A DNA stretch of 64,000 nucleotides from Candidatus Melainabacteria bacterium (GTDB lineage Bacteria; Cyanobacteriota; Vampirovibrionia; Gastranaerophilales; Gastranaerophilaceae): assembly GCA_003258735.1 (NCBI GenBank), contig QHME01000007.1, positions 20,313 through 84,312 on the forward strand, given 5' to 3'. The notes beneath the pieces are model-generated. The model was not told where the DNA came from. It made no database searches and worked only from the letters and a program-made list of their open reading frames with translations. Positions 1 through 7,291 of the stretch are shown piece after piece (position 1 is the stretch's first letter; every line of letters begins with the position of its first letter). Both the position numbers and the translations under genes were made by a program.

Positions 1-923
1 GACCAATGAAACGCGTTATTGAACCTTTATCCCTTATGGGTGCTCAAATAGAATCTAACGACTTTAGAGCACCATTAAAATTTTTTGGAAGTAAGTTACA
101 CTCCATCGCCTACAAATCTAAAATCGCCTCAGCACAAGTTAAATCTTGCATCCTTCTTGCAGGTTTAAATGTAGAAAATGGTATTACAACAGTAACTGAG
201 CCTTTTGTCTCTCGTAACCATACAGAAATTATGCTAAAAGCAATGGGGGCAAAAATTAAAGCAAACGGAACAACCGTTTCCATTGAAAAATCAAAACTTT
301 CTCCGATTGAAATAGTAATTCCAGGAGATATTTCATCTGCCGCATACTTTATTGTCTCAGCATTAATTACTCCTAACTCAGATATTATATTGAAAAATGT
401 AGGTTTAAACCAAACTCGTACAGGAATTCTTGACGTTGTAAAACAAATGGGGGCTGACCTTGAAATTTTAGACGAAAGAACAATTTGCGGAGAAAAAGTC
501 GGAGATTTGCGAGTTAAATACACAAAAGACTTAAAAGCTTGTAATATTTCAGGTGAAATAATCCCTCGATTAATTGATGAAATCCCTGTTATTGCAGTAT
601 TGGCAACTCAAGCAGATGGTCAAACAAGAATTTCTGATGCCCAAGATTTACGAAACAAAGAATCTGACAGAATTTCAGCACTTGTTAAAGAATTAAAAAA
701 ACTTGGTGCGAAAATCGAAGAAACACCTGATGGTATGATTATAGAAGGTAAAACATCACTTAGTGGAAATTGCGAAGTTGAGACATATCACGACCACAGA
801 CTTGCAATGAGCTTATATGTAGCTGGTTTGATTTGTAATAAGGAAATTTTAATAAACGAATTTGAGTGGGTAAACATTTCTTTTCCGACCTTCTTAAACC
901 TATTTGAAAACTTAAAAAAATAA
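1..923 (+). CDS. aroA: 3-phosphoshikimate 1-carboxyvinyltransferase (EPSP synthase), 5'-truncated by window edge
   Basis: EPSP synthase joins shikimate-3-phosphate and phosphoenolpyruvate in the shikimate pathway, in the cytoplasm. About 306 residues are visible of the usual ~430. The frame is open to the window edge, and the first visible residues (P-M-K-R-V-I-E-P-L) match the internal family motif R-P-M-x-x-V-I-E-P-L, so the ATG at 6 is internal and not the start. Also visible are the family-typical E-S-D-R-I segment and the C-terminal Y-H-D-H-R-L-A-M-S motif. The gene ends in TAA. rnhB follows after 27 bases with its own -10 element. The call is firm; only the N-terminal third is missing from view. 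Confidence 0.95.
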   Translation, partial: PMKRVIEPLSLMGAQIESNDFRAPLKFFGSKLHSIAYKSKIASAQVKSCILLAGLNVENGITTVTEPFVSRNHTEIMLKAMGAKIKANGTTVSIEKSKLSPIEIVIPGDISSAAYFIVSALITPNSDIILKNVGLNQTRTGILDVVKQMGADLEILDERTICGEKVGDLRVKYTKDLKACNISGEIIPRLIDEIPVIAVLATQADGQTRISDAQDLRNKESDRISALVKELKKLGAKIEETPDGMIIEGKTSLSGNCEVETYHDHRLAMSLYVAGLICNKEILINEFEWVNISFPTFLNLFENLKK

Positions 924-950
924 CCATTATCTTTATGATACAATCGACCT

Positions 951-1589
951 ATGAACACATTATTTGAGTTTGACAAATCAAACGGCATCGTTATCGGAAC
1001 CGACGAAGCAGGCAGAGGACCTGCTGCAGGTGGAGTTTTTGCAGCTTGTGTTTATTTTCCAGAAGTTAGCGAAAATTTAATAAAAGATTTGTCTAAACTC
1101 AATGATTCAAAAAAACTTTCTGCAAAATCTCGAGAATCAATTTATGATATCATTTTAAATTCTTCCATTCATTCAATCATAGACATTGAAGTAGATGAAA
1201 TTGAAAAAATAAATATATTAAACGCATCACTAAAAGGAATGAAACTTGCATGCGAAGAAGTCATTAAAAAGGCTCAACTGGATGGATTTATTACACTTGT
1301 TGATGGAAATAAATTGATAAAGAATTATACATATCCTCAAAAATTTATAATTAAAGGAGATGGGAAATCTGCCTCAATAGCAGCTGCAAGTATTTTGGCA
1401 AAAGTAACAAGAGACAGATATATGACAAAACTTGCCGAAGAATTTCCACAATACGGTTGGGCTAAAAATGCCGGATACTTGACCGCAGAACACCTTAAAG
1501 CCATAGATACGTATGGTTTATCTAAATATCACAGACCTTCATTTTTGCGAAAACATTTTGAAAAACAGAAACAATTAACATTATTTTAA
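951..1589 (+). CDS. rnhB: Ribonuclease HII
   Basis: RNase HII cuts the RNA strand of RNA/DNA hybrids and misincorporated ribonucleotides. The 212-residue protein is normal length. It carries the N-terminal signature G-T-D-E-A-G-R-G-P (catalytic D18 and E19), the later L-V-D-G segment, and S-I-A-A-A-S-I-L-A-K-V-T-R-D-R. No Shine-Dalgarno is visible. A TACAAT (939-944) lies exactly six bases before the ATG, so the mRNA may be leaderless. Confidence 0.95.
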   Translation: MNTLFEFDKSNGIVIGTDEAGRGPAAGGVFAACVYFPEVSENLIKDLSKLNDSKKLSAKSRESIYDIILNSSIHSIIDIEVDEIEKINILNASLKGMKLACEEVIKKAQLDGFITLVDGNKLIKNYTYPQKFIIKGDGKSASIAAASILAKVTRDRYMTKLAEEFPQYGWAKNAGYLTAEHLKAIDTYGLSKYHRPSFLRKHFEKQKQLTLF

Positions 1590-1712
1590 CCTTGTCGTTT
1601 TATTTATCTTAAAATATTAAAATTTGTAAATAAACCTTTAAAATTTCTAAAGATTGTCAAAACTCCTGCCGATAACATATCTGTAATCAGAAGTCTAATG
1701 GAGTAAATAACA

Positions 1713-1868
1713 ATGATAAAGAAGATAACAACACCATCATCAAGTAGATGCGACAGTGTTGAATTAATATTAAGAGGAGCAAAGAAACGCCGAGTATTGG
1801 CATACGGTAATGCGAATATGATTAATTCTGACGCAGGTATCAAGGCAAACCTATCCGCTGTAAAATAG
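1713..1868 (+). CDS. Hypothetical 51-residue protein
   Basis: Open frame of 51 codons starting ATG-ATA-AAG-AAG and ending TAG. A GGAG lies about ten bases upstream, and a good intrinsic terminator follows at 1918-1944. The product is basic, with the segment R-G-A-K-K-R-R-V-L-A in the middle and no signal peptide or membrane span. I do not recognise a family. The ribosome-binding site and the terminator suggest a real short transcription unit, but a non-coding RNA containing a chance frame is possible. Confidence 0.4.
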   Translation: MIKKITTPSSSRCDSVELILRGAKKRRVLAYGNANMINSDAGIKANLSAVK

Positions 1869-1917
1869 CAAGAGACAAGATTTAAAACGCTAAAGAAAAG
1901 AGAGTTAATTTATAAAA

Positions 1918-1944
1918 GCCGAGACAATTGTTTCGGCATTTTTA
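1918..1944 (+). terminator. Intrinsic terminator after the 51-codon ORF
   Basis: The stem GCCGAGAC / GTTTCGGC, with one G-T pair and an AATT loop, is followed by ATTTTTATT. Its orientation fits termination of the small plus-strand transcript. Confidence 0.7.
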
Positions 1945-2120
1945 TTGATTTATACAACTTGACATTAAAACATACTAATTATTTTTAGATATGCATTTCT
2001 TCCGATTTTGACAACTCTACATTCAAACCTGTTATTATAACCTGCGAAGTTCTATATTTACCAGCCTTATCACTGTATATTTTCCCAAAACTAAATCTTT
2101 TGCAAAAACCTCAATATAGC

Positions 2121-2146
2121 AAAAGAGCCACATAAGTGGCTCTTTT
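2121..2146 (-). terminator. Intrinsic terminator downstream of tRNA-Arg
   Basis: Perfect 11-bp stem AAAAGAGCCAC / GTGGCTCTTTT with an ATAA loop, about ten bases past the 3' end of the minus-strand tRNA. The A/T ends let it work in both directions. Confidence 0.8.
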
Positions 2147-2155
2147 AACAAAAAA

Positions 2156-2229
2156 TACGCCCGGCGCGATTCGAACGCGCGACCCTCTGCTTAGAAGGCA
2201 GATGCTCTATCCAGCTGAGCTACGGACGC
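2156..2229 (-). tRNA. tRNA-Arg (anticodon TCT)
   Basis: Full cloverleaf on the minus strand: acceptor GCGTCCG pairing with CGGGCGT (one G-T at the first pair), D-arm GCTC/GAGC, anticodon stem TCTGC/GCAGA around the loop CTTCTAA (anticodon TCT, reads AGA), and T-arm GCGCG-TTCGAAT-CGCGC. The discriminator is A and CCA is not encoded. An intrinsic terminator follows. Confidence 0.97.
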
Positions 2230-2440
2230 ATAAGCTTTTATTCAATTATCAAAACCTTAGATACAAGGCTTACCTCTTTATGATATCACGAAAACTTTTT
2301 TCTGCAAGTACATTTATTTTTAAATTATCAAATTTACACAAAAAATTTTCAACATCCTTAAAATAGGAAATATCATTAAAGTTTTTTATTTTTTCCTTGG
2401 TTTAATAGATTTAGCAATCAAAAATAAGAGGATAAATAAT

Positions 2441-2656
2441 ATGGAACTAACAGCTAGAGAAATAGAAGTATTAAAACAAATAAAACTTGGGCATTCAAAC
2501 AAGAAAATTGCAGAAAATTTAGGAATTAGCAAACACACAGTAAAAGCACATGTCGGCTCTATTTTGTTTAAGCTTGGAGTAAAAAACAGACTACTTGCCG
2601 CAATGTATCATGGATTACTTATAATATTTTACATATTATCATCTGACATGATATAA
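2441..2656 (+). CDS. Small stand-alone LuxR-type (GerE) HTH regulator
   Basis: The 71-residue protein is almost only a LuxR/GerE helix-turn-helix: L-T-A-R-E-I-E-V-L near the start, then N-K-K-I-A-E-N-L-G-I-S-K-H-T-V-K-A-H-V. There is no receiver or ligand domain. Small single-domain LuxR regulators are known in cyanobacteria (for example PedR), but equivalence is not shown. AGAGG lies nine bases before the ATG. The last ~15 residues are hydrophobic (I-I-F-Y-I-L), unusual for this fold. The 3' end contains the promoter of the next gene, which starts seven bases later. Confidence 0.85.
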   Translation: MELTAREIEVLKQIKLGHSNKKIAENLGISKHTVKAHVGSILFKLGVKNRLLAAMYHGLLIIFYILSSDMI

Positions 2657-2657
2657 T
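2628..2657 (+). promoter_or_regulatory. Sigma-70 promoter of the ABC permease gene (leaderless arrangement)
   Basis: TTTACA (2628-2633), an 18-base spacer, then TATAAT (2652-2657), six bases before the ATG at 2664. Transcription would begin at or next to the start codon. The promoter sits inside the end of the preceding regulator gene. Confidence 0.65.
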
Positions 2658-2663
2658 TTTTCT

Positions 2664-3488
2664 ATGAGAAATTGGCGAAAAATTCTTGGTTATGTTTGTT
2701 TAATTTTCATTGCGATTACAATGTTATATCCATTTTTTGCAATGTTAAATTTATCACTTGTGCCAAACAACGAAATCTTTAACCAAGGTGGAAAACTAAT
2801 ATATTCACCGATTTCGCTAAAAAATTATGTCAGCGTTTTTGAAAAAATACCACTTTGGACATATTTTGCCAACAGCTTATTTGTGGCAGTTGTAACAACT
2901 CTTGGACAAGTTATTTTTTCAGCAATGGCTGGATACGCATTTGCACGATTAAACTTCAAATTCCGTGACGGATTATTTTTAATCGTTTTAATAACTATGC
3001 TTGTACCACCACAAGTAAACATCATTCCATTATTTTTCTTGATGCGCCAATTTCACTGGATAAATACATACCAAGCACTAATTCTCCCCGGATTATTTGG
3101 CGGATTTGGAATATTTTTAATGAGACAATATTTTTTAGGATTACCAAAAGACTTGGAAGAATCTGCAAAAATAGATGGCTGCAATATTTTAACTACGTTT
3201 TTCAAAATTGCACTACCTCTTGCAATGCCTGCAATTGCAACACTTGCGATTTTCACATTTGTATCAACTTGGAACAGTTTTATGTGGCCACTTATTGTGA
3301 CAAACACAGAATCAATGAGAACATTACCTGTTGGACTTGCTATTTTTAAAGGAAGTTTCAGAGAAATAACGTTATGGGGAGATTTGTTAGCTTGTTCAGT
3401 TATTTGTACGATTCCTGTTGTTGGAATCTTTTTGCTAGGTAAGAAGTATTTTATAAATGACATTTTGCAAGGTGGAGTAAAAGAATAG
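2664..3488 (+). CDS. Carbohydrate ABC transporter permease (MalG/UgpE-like)
   Basis: Inner-membrane permease of 274 residues with about six hydrophobic spans and the permease EAA loop (E-E-S-A-K-I-D-G-C-N-I ... A-L-P-L-A-M-P), the site that contacts the ATPase. The N-terminal L-Y-P-F-F-A-M-L-N-L-S-L and the segment W-N-S-F-M-W-P-L are typical of the MalG half of sugar transporters. No partner permease, binding protein or ATPase lies in the window, so it is an orphan subunit here. No Shine-Dalgarno is visible; a promoter with its -10 six bases upstream suggests a leaderless message. Confidence 0.9.
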   Translation: MRNWRKILGYVCLIFIAITMLYPFFAMLNLSLVPNNEIFNQGGKLIYSPISLKNYVSVFEKIPLWTYFANSLFVAVVTTLGQVIFSAMAGYAFARLNFKFRDGLFLIVLITMLVPPQVNIIPLFFLMRQFHWINTYQALILPGLFGGFGIFLMRQYFLGLPKDLEESAKIDGCNILTTFFKIALPLAMPAIATLAIFTFVSTWNSFMWPLIVTNTESMRTLPVGLAIFKGSFREITLWGDLLACSVICTIPVVGIFLLGKKYFINDILQGGVKE

Positions 3489-3557
3489 AACATTTTTGTT
3501 TGATTGTTCGCGGTTGGCTATTGTCGGATTATTGACCTTCGTGCTTTATTATAGCAT

Positions 3558-3653
3558 TGTCATGCTGAACTTGTTTCAGCATCTCAAATTGAACAAATTA
3601 GTCTTATATATAATTTGCAAGGTTTGAGACCCTGAAATAAATTCAGGGTGACA
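3558..3653. repeat. 96-bp inverted-repeat intergenic element, family A, copy 1
   Basis: Imperfect inverted repeat of about 30-bp arms. The left end starts TGTCATGCTGAACTTG, the right end finishes CAGGGTGACA, and each arm also contains a short palindrome (GCTGAAC..GTTTCAGC). A copy of identical 96-bp length lies at 62087-62182. It resembles REP or miniature inverted-repeat elements. No ORF is inside. With the family B element next to it, it fills most of the gap at 3489-3770. Confidence 0.75.
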
Positions 3654-3680
3654 CTTGGAGAAAAAAATCAACATTGATAG

Positions 3681-3742
3681 ATTCTGAATAGCAAGAAAAA
3701 TTTATGCTCATTTTTCGCATAATTTTTCTAAGCTTTCAGAAT
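3681..3742. repeat. Inverted-repeat element, family B, copy 1
   Basis: Arms ATTCTGAATAGCAAGAAAAA and the reverse complement of TTTTTCTAAGCTTTCAGAAT surround an ATGC..GCAT core. Inverted or degenerate copies occur at 21175-21236, 31018-31082 and 37181-37218. Confidence 0.7.
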
Positions 3743-3770
3743 GACATAGACAACACAACATCTTCACCCT

Positions 3771-4763
3771 CTACCCAAACAAAATAGCTAAGCAAGTCAA
3801 GAGCATAAACAAGGTAGAAATATTTCGCGCAAAGAAAAATCTCAAATAAAACGGAGCATTTGTGGTATTTTTGACCTTGTTCCAGTTTTCAAGCGGTTGG
3901 TGCCAAAAGCGAACTTGCGGAACACTTGTTGGGTCTGTGTTGTATTCTTTTAACATTGAATATAAATCAACAACAAGCGGAATAGTCAAATAATTGAGCA
4001 AAAACAATAAATTATGAGTTCTAAAAATAAAATACCCAAGCACTATATAACTAAATCCGTAAAACACCAACAGCAACTTCAATGCTCTGTCTTTTGAACC
4101 CATTTTTATACACAGTGTAGTTTTATTTGCATTCAAATCACCATCATAATCCATTAGCATGTGGGCATATAAAATTGCATTTACAAACATCACGCAAACT
4201 AAAGACAAAATAAAGACATCAAGCGAAAATTGCCTTGTCATTACATAATAAACACCTTCAAACATCAATGGTCCGTAGGCAATAATTATTTCGACTTCCC
4301 CTAGTCCGCGACAAGACAAATGCGGATAACCAAGCGCAATAACCAACGCAATAATCGCCAACAGCAAGACTGCAGGTCCTGAAATAAAGAATAAAATTCC
4401 GCCACAAAAAGCTGCAATAGTCAAAAATATAATAATTATATTTCTCAAATCTCTAATTGTAGCTTTACCTGACCTTAGATACTCACACTTACAATCCCTG
4501 CCGGCTGTGATGAATTTATTATCTTTTTGCAAAACTTTGTAGTCAATATAATCATCAATAAGATTTGTTGCAAGGTGAACAAAACTGATTCCGACAAGCG
4601 CAATTAGACCGTTTAATATTGCACCACCTTGTTTTAGGGAATATACAAAAATAACAAGCCAACTCAAAAAAGTTATCGGCGCAGAGTATAATCTCGCAGC
4701 TTTAAACCAAAAAATTGTTCTATCAATAAAAATTTTTAAAAATTTAATCATCTTATTTTTCAA
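3771..4763 (-). CDS. UbiA-family prenyltransferase (MenA-like)
   Basis: Integral-membrane aromatic prenyltransferase of 330 residues with about eight or nine hydrophobic spans. The first Asp-rich motif is N-L-I-D-D-Y-I-D-Y near residue 70; the second is D-Y-D-G-D-L-N-A-N-K-T-T near residue 210, the UbiA metal-diphosphate sites. MenA and related quinone enzymes share this layout, but the acceptor cannot be read from sequence. The start overlaps the preceding gene by 11 bases, indicating translational coupling. It is the last gene of the nanE operon. The association with amino-sugar genes is unusual. Confidence 0.85.
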   Translation of the reverse strand: MKNKMIKFLKIFIDRTIFWFKAARLYSAPITFLSWLVIFVYSLKQGGAILNGLIALVGISFVHLATNLIDDYIDYKVLQKDNKFITAGRDCKCEYLRSGKATIRDLRNIIIIFLTIAAFCGGILFFISGPAVLLLAIIALVIALGYPHLSCRGLGEVEIIIAYGPLMFEGVYYVMTRQFSLDVFILSLVCVMFVNAILYAHMLMDYDGDLNANKTTLCIKMGSKDRALKLLLVFYGFSYIVLGYFIFRTHNLLFLLNYLTIPLVVDLYSMLKEYNTDPTSVPQVRFWHQPLENWNKVKNTTNAPFYLRFFFARNISTLFMLLTCLAILFG

Positions 4764-4980
4764 AAATGTTTTTTAATGCGATTACAGATTCATAACTAGC
4801 ACCGGCTTCAAGAATTTCTTCTGCACTAAGTCCAAACATCGTAATCAAATCACGTGCACTGTTGTTATCACCCTCATTTAGGTATTGTGCAACTTTTGCG
4901 ACCGCATCACATCTTGTCATCTTAGTAATTTGGTCGTTTATTCCTTTTCTAAAAATTCTAGCCTTAGATTTACCCATCAA
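4753..4980 (-). CDS. Hypothetical 75-residue protein
   Basis: Small soluble protein, mostly predicted helical, with a basic N-terminus (K-S-K-A-R-I-F-R-K) and an acidic second half (S-A-E-E-I-L-E-A-G-A-S-Y-E-S-V). No family is recognised. It starts one base after the stop of the ROK kinase gene and overlaps the UbiA gene by 11 bases, so it is an internal member of a tightly coupled operon. Either of two adjacent Met codons may be the start. Confidence 0.7.
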   Translation of the reverse strand: MMGKSKARIFRKGINDQITKMTRCDAVAKVAQYLNEGDNNSARDLITMFGLSAEEILEAGASYESVIALKNIFEK

Positions 4981-4981
4981 T

Positions 4982-5854
4982 CTACACCCTGCCTAATGCC
5001 AACAACGCAGCACCAATCATGCCGGAATAATTGCCCGCTGTTGCTTTCACGACCTTTGTCGGTGTTGTTACAATTTCTTTATTAACATTTTTTTCAACTT
5101 CATCAGTATCGACAAATTGAGCCATAGAACCTGATAATACAAAACAATCAGGGTCAAAAATATTTGCAAGTCCGATAATTCCATTTGTAATATCTTCCTG
5201 CCAACGATTAAAAACAGCTGTCATCTTTTCATCACCTGAATTTACACCATCAATAACATCATAAGTTGTCACATCTTTATTATTTAACATTTCTTCAGCA
5301 GTTTTCTTCAACCCATGACCAGATGCATAAGCCTCAAAGCAATCCCAAGAACCACAAGTACAAGGACGTCTTTTATCAGAATACATTTTAAAATGCATTT
5401 CGCCTGCGGCACCGTTTTTACCCTTGAATAATTTGTTATTTAGGATAATACCACCACCAACACCTGTTCCAAGTGTCAACATAATTGAATCAGGGCAACC
5501 TTTTGATGCTCCAATTTCATGCTCGGCCCAAGCTGCACAATTTGCATCATTTTCAACAAATACAGGTTTTTCTGATAATGATAAAAAGTCCATTGTCGGA
5601 TATTCTTTAGCAATATTCCCAGTTGAACCTAAAATTCCAGTGTTCTGATTATTAACAGCACCACAAGTTGAAAACGCAACGATATCAACATCTTTTTCAT
5701 ACTTTTTGATTATTGATTTGAAAGTTTCTCGAATTTCATCAAAAGTGCTCGGTGTTGAATGTTTTTCAATTTCGGTTAAGAAATTTCCGTTTTCATCAAG
5801 AATGGCACAATATATTTTTGTACCACCAACATCTATTGCTAAAGCTTTTTTCAT
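4982..5854 (-). CDS. ROK-family sugar kinase (glucokinase or N-acetylmannosamine kinase type)
   Basis: The 290-residue protein begins A-I-D-V-G-G-T-K-I, the ROK phosphate-binding loop. It has the catalytic segment F-V-E-N-D-A-N-C-A-A, the glycine-rich L-G-T-G-V-G-G-G, and the ROK zinc motif H-F ... C-T-C-G-S-W-D-C-F-E-A-Y. The kinase phosphorylates a hexose or aminohexose in the cytoplasm. nanE two genes upstream makes N-acetylmannosamine a plausible substrate (NanK role). That is context-based; sequence alone cannot exclude glucokinase. The start codon overlaps the stop of the upstream gene by one base. Confidence 0.88.
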   Translation of the reverse strand: MKKALAIDVGGTKIYCAILDENGNFLTEIEKHSTPSTFDEIRETFKSIIKKYEKDVDIVAFSTCGAVNNQNTGILGSTGNIAKEYPTMDFLSLSEKPVFVENDANCAAWAEHEIGASKGCPDSIMLTLGTGVGGGIILNNKLFKGKNGAAGEMHFKMYSDKRRPCTCGSWDCFEAYASGHGLKKTAEEMLNNKDVTTYDVIDGVNSGDEKMTAVFNRWQEDITNGIIGLANIFDPDCFVLSGSMAQFVDTDEVEKNVNKEIVTTPTKVVKATAGNYSGMIGAALLALGRV

Positions 5855-6078
5855 TATTTATTAACTCCTTTTTCAAAACTGTCTTGGGCTCCATCCATTG
5901 CTTGCCTGCAAAACTTGTACATTGAACGAACTTCACGCACAGTATATTCTCTGCCTAACAGTCTTACTTTTCTGTCATAATCAGGCAGTTTCTTTTGTTT
6001 TTCAGCTTGTTCCATTACTGCAAGCAAATTTTTTGCTCTATCTAATGGTGACAAAAATTTTATTGATGGTATTTTCAT
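5854..6078 (-). CDS. Hypothetical 74-residue protein
   Basis: Small basic protein with no recognised domain. Its middle reads R-L-L-G-R-E-Y-T-V-R-E-V-R-S-M-Y and is probably helical. The ATG at 6078 is preferred over one at 6102 because AGGA lies about eleven bases before it, inside the end of nanE, and the longer version would overlap nanE more. The stop overlaps the kinase start by one base. It sits between two aminosugar genes, but no role can be assigned. Confidence 0.7.
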   Translation of the reverse strand: MKIPSIKFLSPLDRAKNLLAVMEQAEKQKKLPDYDRKVRLLGREYTVREVRSMYKFCRQAMDGAQDSFEKGVNK

Positions 6079-6082
6079 TAGT

Positions 6083-6775
6083 CTATTTATTCCTAAATAC
6101 AAATCTTTTAGTGATTAATTGTGGTCTTGTGATAGCGGAACCTATAACAACACAGTGTGCACCAAGCTCAAAAGCTTTATTAACTTGTTCAGGCTCCCAA
6201 ATTCTACCTTCCAAAACCACAGGCATTTTTGTTGTCTCAACAAGTTGTTTCAATAACTCGAAATCAGGTTCTTTAGAAGGTGAATTGACAGACTCTAAAG
6301 TATAACCGGCAAGGGTTGTAGACAAAATATCTGCACCAGCTTCTTTTGCCTTGATACCTTCTTCAAGTGTTGAAATATCCGCCATTGCAATTCTATTATT
6401 AATATGAATATACTTGAATAAATCTGCAAGTTTTTCTCCATTTGGTCTCGGACGCTGTGTTGCATCCGTTGCAATAATGTCTGCACCTGCTTGCACAAGG
6501 TCAATCACATCTTTTACTGTCGGTGTAATATAAACTATTTCCTTGTAATTCTTTGGTATCACGTTTGGCTTAGTCAACCCAATTACCGGCAAAGTAAAAA
6601 GGGTTTTTGCGATTTTGACGTCTCTAACCCCTGCCACGCGCAAAGCACCTGCACCACCGTTGACAACAGATTTCATCATGGCTGTCATACAGCTTTCTGC
6701 ATACAATGGTTCTGATGGCATAGCCTGAACTGAAACGACAACAATTCCCTTAATTCTATCAATAACATTATTCAT
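6083..6775 (-). CDS. nanE: N-acetylmannosamine-6-phosphate 2-epimerase
   Basis: TIM-barrel epimerase that converts ManNAc-6-phosphate to GlcNAc-6-phosphate in sialic acid and ManNAc salvage. The 230-residue length is normal. It has the N-terminal V-S-V-Q-A-M-P-S-E-P-L-Y, G-A-G-A-L-R-V, the catalytic-lysine region I-G-L-T-K, I-I-A-T-D-A-T-Q-R-P-R-P, and the C-terminal phosphate loop V-V-I-G-S-A-I-T-R-P. It heads the operon nanE / small gene / ROK kinase / small gene / UbiA. No sialate lyase or transporter is in view. A TATAAT lies exactly six bases before the ATG and no Shine-Dalgarno is evident, suggesting a leaderless message. Confidence 0.95.
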   Translation of the reverse strand: MNNVIDRIKGIVVVSVQAMPSEPLYAESCMTAMMKSVVNGGAGALRVAGVRDVKIAKTLFTLPVIGLTKPNVIPKNYKEIVYITPTVKDVIDLVQAGADIIATDATQRPRPNGEKLADLFKYIHINNRIAMADISTLEEGIKAKEAGADILSTTLAGYTLESVNSPSKEPDFELLKQLVETTKMPVVLEGRIWEPEQVNKAFELGAHCVVIGSAITRPQLITKRFVFRNK

Positions 6776-6781
6776 ACCTAA

Positions 6782-6787
6782 ATTATA
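6782..6787 (-). promoter_or_regulatory. -10 box of the nanE operon, six bases before the ATG
   Basis: TATAAT on the minus strand ends seven positions from the first base of the nanE ATG. No convincing -35 is seen at 16-18 bases. The spacing matches the leaderless arrangement at several other genes in the window. Confidence 0.5.
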
Positions 6788-6825
6788 TATTAAACATAAA
6801 TAAATTTCTGTATTTGGGTGGAATT

Positions 6826-7149
6826 TTATTTTTGCGCTAAAGATTTTGTAATTTTGTATAAAACTGTGACAAGAAAATCGTTGTTCCTGATAGTTTCAAT
6901 ATTTTTATAGATTTCATCAAGCAAATTCTTTGGGGTATTTAGGTGTTCAAAATTGAACAAATCGTTGCATGAAATGTCAAATGCTTTTAATAATTTTTCT
7001 AAAGTGTTTGATTTGACAAAATTTTGCCCAGTTTCAATTTTGCTGAGTGACCTTTGCGAAATTTCGAGCTTTTCAGCTAATTCTTCTTGAGAAATATTCA
7101 TCTGTTTTCTTAATTCGTATATTCTTTTCCCAAGTTGTTCTTTTATCAT
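6826..7149 (-). CDS. XRE-family HTH transcriptional regulator
   Basis: The N-terminal ~60 residues form a Cro/CI-type helix-turn-helix: L-G-K-R-I-Y-E-L-R-K, then I-S-Q-E-E-L-A-E-K-L-E-I-S-Q-R-S-L-S-K-I. A short helical C-terminus of ~45 residues may dimerise. AAAGG sits six bases before the ATG. It is divergent from the pilin-like gene at 7292, and the 142-bp gap holds three copies of TAAGYGT and an inverted repeat, so local regulation of the pilin gene and of itself is plausible but unproven. Confidence 0.88.
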   Translation of the reverse strand: MIKEQLGKRIYELRKQMNISQEELAEKLEISQRSLSKIETGQNFVKSNTLEKLLKAFDISCNDLFNFEHLNTPKNLLDEIYKNIETIRNNDFLVTVLYKITKSLAQK

Positions 7150-7204
7150 ATCTTGCCTTTCTGAATTATATTATTGTAAATAGATACTACTTTTAAGGAA
7201 CTAC

Positions 7205-7262
7205 TAAGCGTAATTAATTTGACATTACGTTTAATAAGTGTTAGTTTAGACTTAATAAGCGT
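7205..7262. promoter_or_regulatory. Candidate operator array between the HTH and pilin genes
   Basis: Three direct copies of TAAGYGT start at 7205, 7235 and 7256. The last two belong to the longer repeat TTAATAAG(T/C)GT spaced 21 bases apart, two helical turns. The first copy is also part of an inverted repeat AAGCGTAAT-N9-ATTACGTTT (7206-7232). The layout suggests an operator read by the divergent XRE protein. Confidence 0.45.
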
Positions 7263-7291
7263 GTCGCATTTTTTCAGAAAGGTTTGATGAT

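Noticed and set aside
2136..2366. Plus-strand ORF of 76 codons
   Set aside because: It runs through the minus-strand tRNA-Arg and its flanks; no ribosome-binding site.
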